53,331 nt of DNA, taken from positions 1 through 53,331 of the forward strand of contig JAGHUD010000007.1 of the NCBI GenBank assembly GCA_018065005.1, given 5' to 3'. The position numbers and the translations under genes are program-made. The DNA is from Candidatus Physcousia equi. Its GTDB lineage: Bacteria > Bacteroidota > Bacteroidia > Bacteroidales > Bacteroidaceae. How positions within the stretch are numbered: the first letter of the stretch is position 1; each line of letters starts with the position of its first letter. Below the pieces are notes generated by a model. That model did no database searches. It had not been told where the DNA came from and saw only the letters and a list, made by a program, of their open reading frames with translations. Of this stretch, positions 24,525-32,792 are shown piece by piece.

Positions 24525-26504
24525 TTAAAAGATTTTATCAATATCAAAACTTACTCCACCCATCAGGTTGATGCCTTGGGTGAGAGGGGCATTATAATAA
24601 TAGTATTCTGGTTGATAGTTGAAGATGTTGTCTGTTGTAAAGGTCAGTTGCATCCAGTTGTTTATGCGTCCCGTTACCTTCAATTTCCATAGCGAGTAGG
24701 CAGGATAGACAACCTTGTGTGTACCACGTTCTGGTGTGGAAAGATCGTAGTATTCTTCATTGCTCACACTACTAAGCGCTCGTCCTGAAAGCGAGACGTT
24801 AAGGCCGAAATGCCTGTTGAACTGATGATCCCAATCACCGCGTAGTGTCAGTGAGTGCTTGCGTGCAGGCATATACTGATTGGCTGTTTGCGAAGTATGC
24901 TCTTCATGTGTGAGCATATAACACGCCCTTGCCGAAAAACCATGACCGAAATTCGCCATCGCGCTGGCTTCCATGGAGAACACATTCATGTCACCGAGAT
25001 TGATATATGCCAGATACCACTGCTGCGTATCGTCCTTATGGTAGGGCAATCCGGTTGTAATCCTGCCATTGACACGATTGTAATTGCCACTGACATTCAG
25101 CGAATAGCCCTTGTACCTGTACTCAGCACCGAGTGTGAAGTTATGGCTCACTTCAGGTTGCAATCCTGCACTGCCCTCCACAATCCATATTCCTGCCATG
25201 TCAAAGTTATAGTATTTCTCTTTCAGCGTAGGTGCACGAAAGCCCCCACCATACGAATAACGGATGGTCAGTCGGCGATGAGGACTCCATCGCGCAGAGA
25301 CTTTCGGAGTGAGGCGTGACATACTGCCATCAGAGAAATAATCATAGCGCATGGCACCGAGCAACTCCCAGTGACGGTCTATGTGCCAGTCGTATTGCGC
25401 AAAGGCATCAAACGACTGCTGGCGATGGGCTTTTCCATTCAGATTACTGTTCATCAGGTAGTCATACATAAAGTCTGCACCGCATGTCAGCACATCAGCC
25501 TCACGCATGTTGTGGTTGTAGAGCATACGCACGGAGTTCTGCACGTTGCTGTATTTACGCACATCAAGACTACGTGTGCGCAGATAATCAGACTTATCAT
25601 ATTGGTCAAAGTTATATGATGCCTCAAGGTAGTCACGGTCCGTAATCTGCCACTGTGCCCTTACACCTCCCTGATAGTCACGATAACGCTCCTGACTGTC
25701 CGGCACTCTGTCCATTGTTCGACGGAAGAATCCGAGCTTACCCGTGACGTTCAGATTCTTGTCAAAAACAAATGATATTTGGTCTCTAAGATTCAGTGTG
25801 TTCTCACCATAGACCTGTGCAAAAGTGCTTGTCTTGGGTTCCGTGCCACGGTTCTTTACATTGTAGTTGTCAGAGGAAGTATGACTGAACGCAAGGCTAT
25901 TGCGCGTGATACCACGATGCACCCCCCATATTCCATTATATCTCTGCTCGCTGTGATGTCCCCAACGTCCGTCCAGATGCAATGTCCATGGTTCGGAGGC
26001 CTTGCGCGTTATGATGTTGATTACACCACCAGCGGCATTACTGCCATACAGTGCAGAGGCTGCTCCACGCACTATCTCTATACGTTCAACGTTTGCCATA
26101 GACAGCCGTGTGAAGTCAACATTATCCATCGTCTCACCTGCCAGTCGTTCACCGTCAACGAGTATCAGCACACTCTGCCCGGCAAAGCCGGAAAGATTCA
26201 TGTTCACCTGCTGGTTCATGGCATACGAAAATTCCACTCCGGGCATCTCCGTCTGTAGCAGGTCCTGGATATTTGTAGCATCAGTCTTTTGTATCTCCTT
26301 GCTGCTAATCACTCTCGTCAGCACAGGCACATCCTTCAGCATCTTGGGTGTCCTTGTGCCTGTCACCACTACCTCGCCAAGGTCAAGCAGTTTGTCTGTT
26401 ATACTGTCGTTTTGCGCTATGACGCATTGAGTAAAGCAAAGTAGTAACGATATTATTCCTGTCTTTTTCAAATCGGGTATCTGTATTTTATGGTTAGACA
26501 ACAT
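24525..26504 (-). CDS. TonB-dependent outer-membrane receptor (haem-type, HmuR-like)
   Basis: This 659-aa receptor imports a large ligand through the outer membrane using TonB energy. It has a signal peptide, a TonB box region (LGEVVVTGTRTPKMLKDVPV), a plug domain (about 50-165; IEIVRGAASALYGSNAAGGVINI) and a beta barrel ending SFDIDKIF. FRAP is present (GGGFRAPTLKEKYY), as in haem receptors, but the usual NPDL box reads LQPE and no His lies between them, so the ligand could also be another porphyrin, corrinoid or siderophore. The ATG lies 37 bases inside the upstream HmuY-like gene, indicating coupled translation. Haem is favoured because of the neighbouring HmuY-like lipoprotein. Confidence 0.88.
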   Translation of the reverse strand: MLSNHKIQIPDLKKTGIISLLLCFTQCVIAQNDSITDKLLDLGEVVVTGTRTPKMLKDVPVLTRVISSKEIQKTDATNIQDLLQTEMPGVEFSYAMNQQVNMNLSGFAGQSVLILVDGERLAGETMDNVDFTRLSMANVERIEIVRGAASALYGSNAAGGVINIITRKASEPWTLHLDGRWGHHSEQRYNGIWGVHRGITRNSLAFSHTSSDNYNVKNRGTEPKTSTFAQVYGENTLNLRDQISFVFDKNLNVTGKLGFFRRTMDRVPDSQERYRDYQGGVRAQWQITDRDYLEASYNFDQYDKSDYLRTRSLDVRKYSNVQNSVRMLYNHNMREADVLTCGADFMYDYLMNSNLNGKAHRQQSFDAFAQYDWHIDRHWELLGAMRYDYFSDGSMSRLTPKVSARWSPHRRLTIRYSYGGGFRAPTLKEKYYNFDMAGIWIVEGSAGLQPEVSHNFTLGAEYRYKGYSLNVSGNYNRVNGRITTGLPYHKDDTQQWYLAYINLGDMNVFSMEASAMANFGHGFSARACYMLTHEEHTSQTANQYMPARKHSLTLRGDWDHQFNRHFGLNVSLSGRALSSVSNEEYYDLSTPERGTHKVVYPAYSLWKLKVTGRINNWMQLTFTTDNIFNYQPEYYYYNAPLTQGINLMGGVSFDIDKIF

Positions 26505-27286
26505 TTCTTGCCTGTGCTATTCATATAGTCCATCAGCTGCAATGCTGCGTATGTGCCGTCAGTCATGCGCAGTAGCATAACGTGATTGTTCATTGAGAAT
26601 GCCGGTGGCATAGGCGGAATATCCATCGTGAGCCACGACGACAATACTCTGTTTACCTTTATGCCCTGGCACGGAACGTAGCACGAAAGCATGGTCGACT
26701 GATCATCCCACACCTCGTTCTCACTCCATTCATCTTCCTGCCATGCCGTTATGCTCTTGCACATATCCTCCGTCACCTCGTCAATGTCGGTCAGCATGGT
26801 TTCATAGGTTGCAAGTCTATTGGTTCTCACATTGTTGCGATGAATGGCAATGGTCCAGTGCTCAGGCTCAGGTTGAGCAGACGTAGGCAGGAAACTACTG
26901 AAATGATTGTTCGCAATACCCTCATTGAACACATCAAAGTAATATGTGTATTGCCCATCACGCTTGTCATCTCCTCGTTCTGTCTCAACATCTCCTGTTG
27001 GCTCAAAAGGTATAGGAAGAGCCACAATGTCTTCCTTGATGTTATGCGATGCATCCTTTCTTATCTGCTCTATCGTTGCAGGTAAGTCCAGATAGTACCA
27101 CATCTTCCAATCCGATGCATCAAGATAAAACTGCCCTGTGACTGTGCTTTCCTTTATCACAATATTGTTTTCGTTATCGTTATCGTCATCGTTATCGTAT
27201 TCATCATATACCCAACCAAAGGTACCCTCACATGCGGTGAGGGTACACAATAGGATTGATAAAGCTAAAAATCTCATAACCTTCAA
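26468..27286 (-). CDS. HmuY-like haem-binding lipoprotein
   Basis: This 272-aa protein has a lipoprotein signal (lipobox LCTLTAC, Cys19), then an acidic Asp/Asn run (about 30-41), and a domain that ends LLRMTDGTYAALQLMDY followed by TGKKCCLTIKY, the typical HmuY C-terminal signature. WTIAIHRNNVRTN matches the 'W-x-I-A-x-H-R' strand of HmuY proteins. Met is frequent in IPPMPPAFSMNNHVMLLRM, which fits HmuY homologues reported to coordinate haem with methionines. HmuY is a haemophore that takes haem from host proteins and passes it to an HmuR receptor, here the next gene. Ligand assignment is by family. Confidence 0.8.
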   Translation of the reverse strand: MKVMRFLALSILLCTLTACEGTFGWVYDEYDNDDDNDNENNIVIKESTVTGQFYLDASDWKMWYYLDLPATIEQIRKDASHNIKEDIVALPIPFEPTGDVETERGDDKRDGQYTYYFDVFNEGIANNHFSSFLPTSAQPEPEHWTIAIHRNNVRTNRLATYETMLTDIDEVTEDMCKSITAWQEDEWSENEVWDDQSTMLSCYVPCQGIKVNRVLSSWLTMDIPPMPPAFSMNNHVMLLRMTDGTYAALQLMDYMNSTGKKCCLTIKYRYPI

Positions 27287-27289
27287 ACC

Positions 27290-28309
27290 TTATTTGAGAA
27301 GGTACTTTTTACCATTGCGTATAACAATGCCACGTCTCAGGTTCATCACTCGCTGACCACCCATGTTATACATCACATGATTCTCTGGCACTACTTCTGA
27401 ATGTATATTCTCGATAGCAGTCGCAGCATTCTGATCCATTACAGCCGTGATAGGGAAAGGCATAGCACCCGGCAGGAAGTTGTTGGTTATCTTAGCCTTG
27501 CCGTTGTAGATTTCCACAAGTACATTCTCTTTCCCCACAGTCTGCAGAGCGTAGTCAGCATCCATCGTTGTCATACCATTGCTCACAGCTTTGAAGTGAA
27601 CACTGAGATTGTCTGCAGAATAATCCTTGTAATATCCTCCTTTGTCGCTATCGTAAGTCAGTCCCTTTACTGTATAAGTGCCAAGTGTGAGATCTCCCAT
27701 CACGGTTCCTGCAAGACAGTACGAAGGAAACTCTACATCCATCATCGTCACACCTTCTTCTATATATGTGCGAAGCTTATGTGTAACGTCTGCCTTGTAA
27801 GGACCAAACTGTCCGCCCACCATTACGCTGTTCTCGCCAGCATACTCCTTGACGTAGTAGCTCTCTATGCTATAGGTGATAGGGAATGGCATGCTGCCGT
27901 ACTTGAACGTAACCTCCAGTTGAACCTTATAAATACCATCGCCGTGAGTAAAACTGCCTTTGAGCGATGTACCTGTGATTGTCTTCTCGTTGCCTTCCGC
28001 ATCTATCAGCGTGGCGGTGAATGTCTGGTCGTCCCATGTCACACCGGCATAGCCACCAGAGAATGTCGTACCCGTAATCTGGAACGAAGGAATGACCATG
28101 TCACCATACTTCATGCTTGGCAAAGTAAAGTCGGCACCAGCATATTTAATCGTGTCCGACACCTGTGTCGTCTCACCAGCCTTTTGTCCCATCATGGTTA
28201 CATAGAAATTTGATTTACCCACGAAGGTCATTGCACCATGACCCATCTGCGCACTGGCGCTTGAAACAACTGCTACGATGGCAGCGATAAGCATAAAAAA
28301 TCTCTTCAT
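27290..28309 (-). CDS. Secreted calycin-like beta-barrel protein, two repeats
   Basis: This 339-aa protein has a signal peptide (1-20) and two related calycin-like barrel halves (about 24-160 and 165-295); MPFPIT appears in both (PFPITYSIE and PFPITAVMD). It ends with a Prevotella-type tail (about 312-339, YNMGGQRVMNLRRGIVIRNG then KKYLLK) resembling a C-terminal sorting signal. Calycin-like domains of this kind are common next to HmuY-like and TonB genes in Bacteroidota, which suggests ligand binding at the cell surface. It is the first gene of the operon, after a full promoter; the HmuY-like ATG lies three bases past its stop. Confidence 0.8.
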   Translation of the reverse strand: MKRFFMLIAAIVAVVSSASAQMGHGAMTFVGKSNFYVTMMGQKAGETTQVSDTIKYAGADFTLPSMKYGDMVIPSFQITGTTFSGGYAGVTWDDQTFTATLIDAEGNEKTITGTSLKGSFTHGDGIYKVQLEVTFKYGSMPFPITYSIESYYVKEYAGENSVMVGGQFGPYKADVTHKLRTYIEEGVTMMDVEFPSYCLAGTVMGDLTLGTYTVKGLTYDSDKGGYYKDYSADNLSVHFKAVSNGMTTMDADYALQTVGKENVLVEIYNGKAKITNNFLPGAMPFPITAVMDQNAATAIENIHSEVVPENHVMYNMGGQRVMNLRRGIVIRNGKKYLLK

Positions 28310-28334
28310 ATTATTGGTTTTTTAGTTGGCGGTG

Positions 28335-28365
28335 CAAAGGTACTACGATATTTCAGATGCCACAA
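28335..28365 (-). promoter_or_regulatory. Promoter of the haem-type operon
   Basis: Minus strand: TTG (28363-28365), 20 nt, TACCTTTG (28335-28342), with about 21 nt of leader before the ATG at 28309. No Fur-like palindrome is obvious. Confidence 0.7.
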
Positions 28366-28388
28366 TACTCAAAAATCGGTAAATTTCA

Positions 28389-28440
28389 TAACGAACGTGT
28401 CATTGGATGAAAGGATGAAATAATTTCTGCTAACGAACGT
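28389..28440. promoter_or_regulatory. Direct repeats TAACGAACGT between divergent haem and metal operons
   Basis: TAACGAACGT occurs at 28389-28398 and 28431-28440, start to start 42 bp, about four helical turns. They lie between the two divergent promoters and could bind a dimer of dimers; this is inference. Confidence 0.4.
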
Positions 28441-28557
28441 AAGGACTTGGTACGGAATAGACGTTTCCGTCCCACTTCCGCCGCGTTTTGGTGCATCACT
28501 TGGGTGCAAAAAGGCAAAAATAAACGCTCGACACGATGCCGTTTGAAAATTATTCCC

Positions 28558-28565
28558 TACCTTTG
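28558..28565 (+). promoter_or_regulatory. -7 box of the His/Cys-rich protein and TonB receptor
   Basis: TACCTTTG ends six bases before the ATG at 28571, so the transcript should start at or next to the ATG (leaderless). No TTTG at 20-nt spacing; regulation by an activator is possible. Confidence 0.6.
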
Positions 28566-28570
28566 CAGCC

Positions 28571-28936
28571 ATGAAGATGCGCCGCAGTCATAGTGTCACG
28601 CGCACATGCTCTACCATCATGCTTCTGGTGGTGATGATCTTGCAGGTGGGAGTGAAAAGCTTCCACCTGCATCATCATGCTGAGGCGAATCATGCCGTTT
28701 GTCTTGACTGTGAGCACCATCGTGTCCACAATAGTCACCTACTCATCTGGGACGGTGGCAGTCCGGATTGTCTTGTCTGCCACCTGTTCTCCACGTCCTA
28801 CGACAAAGGCGTGGACCTGGTGCTGCCCGACATGGCAACGCCTGCCCCAGCCTATTGCATCTGCCGGTTTGAAGTCATCCCCAAGAGGGTGCAGATGCAC
28901 ATCATCCCTCGCGCACCACCTGCTTTTCTGTTATAG
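28571..28936 (+). CDS. Small His/Cys-rich membrane-anchored protein
   Basis: This 121-aa protein has an N-terminal hydrophobic anchor or signal (about 14-28, STIMLLVVMILQVGV), then a dense metal-ligand region: FHLHHHAEANHAVCLDCEHH, RVHNSHLLIWD, DCLVCHLFS (about 31-80). This clustering of His and Cys-x-x-Cys pairs suggests metal binding in the periplasm. It is followed 89 nt later by a TonB-dependent receptor and is likely co-transcribed. Similar small His-rich proteins next to TonB receptors are common in Bacteroidota, where zinc or copper is suspected. The metal is unknown. An in-frame ATG at 28577 is an alternative start. Confidence 0.7.
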   Translation: MKMRRSHSVTRTCSTIMLLVVMILQVGVKSFHLHHHAEANHAVCLDCEHHRVHNSHLLIWDGGSPDCLVCHLFSTSYDKGVDLVLPDMATPAPAYCICRFEVIPKRVQMHIIPRAPPAFLL

Positions 28937-29025
28937 GCTCACCATGTGACACTCTTTGCTATGCCTCGCGCGTGGCAAGGAGCTCTTGTTTGTATCACCT
29001 AAATAATAGAAAAGAAAAAGAAGAA

Positions 29026-31212
29026 ATGAAGAAATATCTCTTTGTTGTGTGCTTGCAGGGCCTTTGCGCCACTGTGTGCGCACAGAATCGGCATGAACAC
29101 AGTTCGTGCCAAGAGGACAGCATAAGTCCGATGAAGGAGGCCATTCTGAGCGAAGTGACCGTGACAGGATTGACCGGCACCGAACGCATGAAAGACTCCC
29201 CTATTGCCTTCTCTGTGGTCACGCCCAAGTGGCTGCAACAATCTTTTGGAGCAAACATGGTGGATGCCATCAGTCTGCACCCAGGGTTGGCACAAATCTC
29301 CACCGGTGTGGGCATCTCGAAACCCATCATTCGCGGCCTTGGCCACAACCGCGTCGTTGTGGTGGAACAAGGCATCCGACAAGAAAGCCAACAATGGGGC
29401 GACGAGCATGGCTTGGAGGTGGACGCTTCTGGGGTTCACTCGGTGGAGATTCTGAAAGGACCTGCTTCGCTGATGTATGGGAGTGATGCCATAGCCGGCG
29501 TGGTGGTGCTACATCCCGAGCACCCACTCATGGAGGGCACGCTACAGGCTAAGTTGGGGGACGAATACCAGTCCAACAATGGACTCTATAACTATCATGC
29601 AGGCTTTGCGGGCAACGTGAACGGCTTGCTGTGGAACTGGCACTTCAACGACAAAGCTGCTCATTGCTACAAGAACAAACAAGACGGCTATGTGCCGGGG
29701 ACATGGTTCAAAGAACGGGATGTGATGGGCATGCTGGGCGTGCAGAAGCCATGGGGACACAGCTATTGGCGCTTCTCGCACGTGAACTTCACACCGGGCA
29801 TCCCCGAGGGAGAACGAAGCGAAAGCGAAAGCCGTCCGGGCGCATTGGTCTGGGCGGACGGCAGCGATGCCTGCTCCTACGCCAATCAGTTGCCCTTTCA
29901 GCGCGTGCTCCACACCAAAGTGGTGAGCGACAATGCTTGGCGCGTGGGCCATGGCATGCTCAAGACCATCGTCGGGTATCAGCAGAACTTCCGGCGCGAG
30001 TTTGAGGAAGAGATGACGGAAGCGGAACTGTCAATGCGTCTACACACGGTCAACTACGACCTGCGCTGGCAGTTGCCTCTTGCCCATAGTTGGAACCTTG
30101 CCACAGGCGTCAACGGCATGTGGCAGCAGAATCGCAACGAAGCAGAGGAGACGCTCATCCCCGACTATCGTCTGTTCGACTTTGGCTACTTTCTCACAGC
30201 CAACAAGCAGGTGGAGAGATGGCATCTGTCGGGGGGCGCACGCATCGACAATCGCCAACTCTGGAATTTGCCAAAAGACACGCAGACAGACAAGAGACAA
30301 CCTGGCACAACCAGTCCGGAGAAGAATGGAGATGCCCAGCAGTGCCCATCTTTGAGGCGAAACTTCACGGGCATAACGGGCAGCTTGGGTGCCGTCTACA
30401 ACATCAATCCACACACAAATCTTCGTCTGAACGCAGCTCGTGGGTTCCGCGCACCCACCGTCGGCGAACTGTCATCTGATGGTGTTCACGAAGGCAGCAT
30501 CCGTTATGAGTTGGGCAATGCCAACTTGCGGTCGGAATACTCCACGCAGATCGACCTCGGCATGGACTACACCACACACTACGTCTCGTTGAGTGCCTCA
30601 CTCTTCACCAATTGGATCCAGAACTACATCTTCCTCGACCGACTGCCCTATGAAACAGAAGGCTATCAGACCTTTCAGTATCGCCAGGGCGACGCTCGGC
30701 TCATGGGTGGTGAAATGTCAGTGGATGTCCACCCCATCAATCCATTGCATGTGGAGAACACTTTCTCCTACGTTCGTGGCGTGCAGCTCCACAAGCCCGA
30801 TGGTGGGCGCAACCTGCCCATGATGCCTGCACCAAGATGGACAAGCCTCATACGATACGAGTTTCCTGACTTTGCCCGGAAACACTGCAGGCGTTCCTAT
30901 GTGAGTTTCGGTTTGGTGTGCCACCTACGCCAAAATCATGTCTATACATCCGACCCATTGGCAGACTCGGATGAGGTCAACGAAACGCCAACGCCCGCCT
31001 ACACGACCTTCAATCTCTCGGCAGGTGTGGACTTGCATGTGTTGGGTCACAGTTGCATCGAATTGACGCTTTCTTGCCAGAATCTTTTCGACAAGGTCTA
31101 TCAGCCACATCTCTCTCGGCTGAAGTATGCCGATGCGCCAGGCGTCTCTGCCATGGGACGCAACATCTGTTTCAAGGTGAACGTGCCATTGGACATACAC
31201 CTCAAGCGTTGA
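29026..31212 (+). CDS. TonB-dependent receptor, metal-type
   Basis: This 728-aa outer-membrane receptor has a signal peptide (1-20, ending ATVCAQ), a His-containing N-terminus (NRHEHSSCQ), a plug domain (about 35-165; ILKGPASLMYGSDAIAGVV) and a beta barrel whose last strand ends NICFKVNVPLDIHLKR. RQESQQWGDEHGLEVDA in the plug has charged residues and His resembling zinc or copper receptors. FRAPTVGELS and LGNANLRSEYS correspond to the conserved barrel motifs. The start at 29026 gives a normal signal peptide after an A/G-rich leader; the ATG at 28972 would add 18 hydrophilic residues. It is preceded by the His/Cys-rich protein. A metal or metal-chelate ligand is inferred. Confidence 0.87.
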   Translation: MKKYLFVVCLQGLCATVCAQNRHEHSSCQEDSISPMKEAILSEVTVTGLTGTERMKDSPIAFSVVTPKWLQQSFGANMVDAISLHPGLAQISTGVGISKPIIRGLGHNRVVVVEQGIRQESQQWGDEHGLEVDASGVHSVEILKGPASLMYGSDAIAGVVVLHPEHPLMEGTLQAKLGDEYQSNNGLYNYHAGFAGNVNGLLWNWHFNDKAAHCYKNKQDGYVPGTWFKERDVMGMLGVQKPWGHSYWRFSHVNFTPGIPEGERSESESRPGALVWADGSDACSYANQLPFQRVLHTKVVSDNAWRVGHGMLKTIVGYQQNFRREFEEEMTEAELSMRLHTVNYDLRWQLPLAHSWNLATGVNGMWQQNRNEAEETLIPDYRLFDFGYFLTANKQVERWHLSGGARIDNRQLWNLPKDTQTDKRQPGTTSPEKNGDAQQCPSLRRNFTGITGSLGAVYNINPHTNLRLNAARGFRAPTVGELSSDGVHEGSIRYELGNANLRSEYSTQIDLGMDYTTHYVSLSASLFTNWIQNYIFLDRLPYETEGYQTFQYRQGDARLMGGEMSVDVHPINPLHVENTFSYVRGVQLHKPDGGRNLPMMPAPRWTSLIRYEFPDFARKHCRRSYVSFGLVCHLRQNHVYTSDPLADSDEVNETPTPAYTTFNLSAGVDLHVLGHSCIELTLSCQNLFDKVYQPHLSRLKYADAPGVSAMGRNICFKVNVPLDIHLKR

Positions 31213-31436
31213 AAGACAAAAAACCTAATTGATTTTTCTTTGGACAAGCAGCGACCTACCAGTGAAATGTCACCTCGCAGACATCCACCGCACTGTTGAC
31301 ACCATGGCATGTTGCCGAGAGGCGAACGAAACACCATTGGCATCCTGTGACACGTCGAAACCTACGGTGGATAAATCTAATGGCAATCTTACTAATGAAC
31401 TTTCACATTAGAGTAAACATGCCGAAAACAAGCACG

Positions 31437-32393
31437 TTATTTCTCTCCTCTGAGTACTTGCAGCGACTTCACCTCCTCCAGCGACAGACCAGAATACTTG
31501 GCTACTAAGTCCACTGGCATTTGGTCGGAAATCATCTGAAGGGCTATCTCCTGCGCTTTGGTTACCGCGCCTTCTAACAAACCTTCTGCACGACCTTCTG
31601 CACGACCTTCTAACAAGCCTTCTGCATGACCTTCTGCACGACCTTCTAACAAGCCTTCTGCATGACCCTTCTTCTCGGCTGTCCAGAGTACACTATACCA
31701 ATCACGGAAGTTCTTCAAACTTTCTTCGTAATCCTGACGCTCCTGGGGCGTGTACTTCGCAATCTCTGCCAATTCAAAGAGGCGGTTGAAGATGGCTTCT
31801 TTCAATTCAGAAGGCCGTTCGTCAAGGTCACCAAGGTGCTTGATGGCGTATAGCCACTTGTCGTAGAGGGTGTTCAGCTGCGGGAGTGCCTTCTTGTACT
31901 TGGGCATCTCCAAATAAAGATAAGTAAGTTTGTCGTAGAAGACTTCGCCCGTCGTCACATCGGTCAACTTTACTTCATGGCTGAACTCATCGTTCTCGTC
32001 GAACGTGAAGTTCAGAAAACAGATGGTGTAGACACGCTTCAACTCGTAGTTCCAATCGCGCCCCTTCTTTGCCTGTTCACGAATAGGAAAGGTCGAATAG
32101 AAGATGCTTCGATCTTTGAAGTACTCCTGTTCTCCGTTCTGCATCTCAATGAGTATCTTCTCTCCCCGCTCGCTCTCACAATAGACATCGAAGACGGCAC
32201 GACGCTCTCTTGCACTTACTCCCAGTTGCTCTGTATTGAGATAGGTGATGTCGACAAAATGCTCTTGTCCCTCAAAACGTGAGTTGAGGAACGAAAGTAG
32301 TAGGTCTTTATTGGCTTCGGTGCCAAAGAGCTTCTTGAACGCAAAATCTGTGTAGAAGTTTACGTATCTTGTCTGTGAATCTGTGAGCGGCAT
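31437..32393 (-). CDS. Rpn-family recombination-promoting nuclease (PD-(D/E)XK)
   Basis: This 318-aa protein belongs to the Rpn/putative transposase family of PD-(D/E)XK DNA nucleases. The N-terminal domain (about 1-240) starts MPLTDSQTRYVNFYTDFAFK, with FDVYCESERGEKILIEMQN carrying the D...E-x-Q catalytic pattern. The C-terminal part has EGLLEGRAEGHAEG repeats (about 250-285), typical of the family. A promoter at 32420-32450 lies between the ATG at 32393 and the more upstream ATG at 32450, so the shorter start is correct. Family members stimulate recA-independent recombination in Escherichia coli; a host role here is unknown. It stands alone, with no inverted repeats, so it is not a mobile element. 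Confidence 0.87.
   Translation of the reverse strand: MPLTDSQTRYVNFYTDFAFKKLFGTEANKDLLLSFLNSRFEGQEHFVDITYLNTEQLGVSARERRAVFDVYCESERGEKILIEMQNGEQEYFKDRSIFYSTFPIREQAKKGRDWNYELKRVYTICFLNFTFDENDEFSHEVKLTDVTTGEVFYDKLTYLYLEMPKYKKALPQLNTLYDKWLYAIKHLGDLDERPSELKEAIFNRLFELAEIAKYTPQERQDYEESLKNFRDWYSVLWTAEKKGHAEGLLEGRAEGHAEGLLEGRAEGRAEGLLEGAVTKAQEIALQMISDQMPVDLVAKYSGLSLEEVKSLQVLRGEK
31567..31670 (-). repeat. 12/36-bp tandem repeats in the Rpn gene
   Basis: A 12-nt unit (CCTTCTGCACGA and variants on the plus strand) repeats about eight times, with a higher-order period near 36 nt. It encodes GRAEG(H/L)LEG repeats. Copy changes keep the frame. Confidence 0.85.
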
Positions 32394-32419
32394 GTGGCTT
32401 TCGTTTTGGTAGACTGTTG

Positions 32420-32450
32420 CAAAGATAAAGGTTTTGGACGATACTGCCAA
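32420..32450 (-). promoter_or_regulatory. Promoter of the Rpn gene
   Basis: Minus strand: TTG (32448-32450), 20 nt, TATCTTTG (32420-32427), with about 20 nt of leader to the ATG at 32393. Confidence 0.7.
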
Positions 32451-32541
32451 GAAAATAAGTAAAAAGAAAAGGTTCTTTGTTTTATAAATGGTCTTTTTGC
32501 CACATCATTACGTTGAAAGGATATTCACTGTTCATAAGCAG

Positions 32542-32719
32542 CAGCTGCCACACGACTGTTGTAAAGTCGGTGGCAGCTGTTCTCGTTTTGTCGGGAAGAT
32601 GCAGAGCGTGCGTTGGAGTCTCTGCACAATGTTTAGTTACGATCACTGGTTTTTCTGACGTAGGAAAATGAGAGGGGGAGACAGACTGTCGCTCCCAACC
32701 ACTTCTGCAAGCAAAGTTA
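32542..32719 (-). ncRNA. Candidate structured RNA or leader (two hairpins)
   Basis: In the 400-nt gap 32394-32792, CAGCTGCCAC...GTGGCAGCTG (32542-32579) and TGCAGAG...CTCTGCA (32600-32626) form two stems. A minus-strand TAACTTTG box at 32712-32719 would start a transcript running through both, but no -33 element is at the normal distance and no T-run follows the last stem. No protein frame is convincing. Evidence is only structural. Confidence 0.3.
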
Positions 32720-32792
32720 ATCAGATTTTGTTAAGTAAGGATGGCAAAACAAAAAAATTCTTAAAAAAGTTTCATTTTGTCAACCGTAACCC

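Noticed and set aside
31437..32393. Rpn gene as an insertion sequence
   Set aside because: No terminal inverted repeats or target duplications are seen; the family is chromosomal and not usually mobile.
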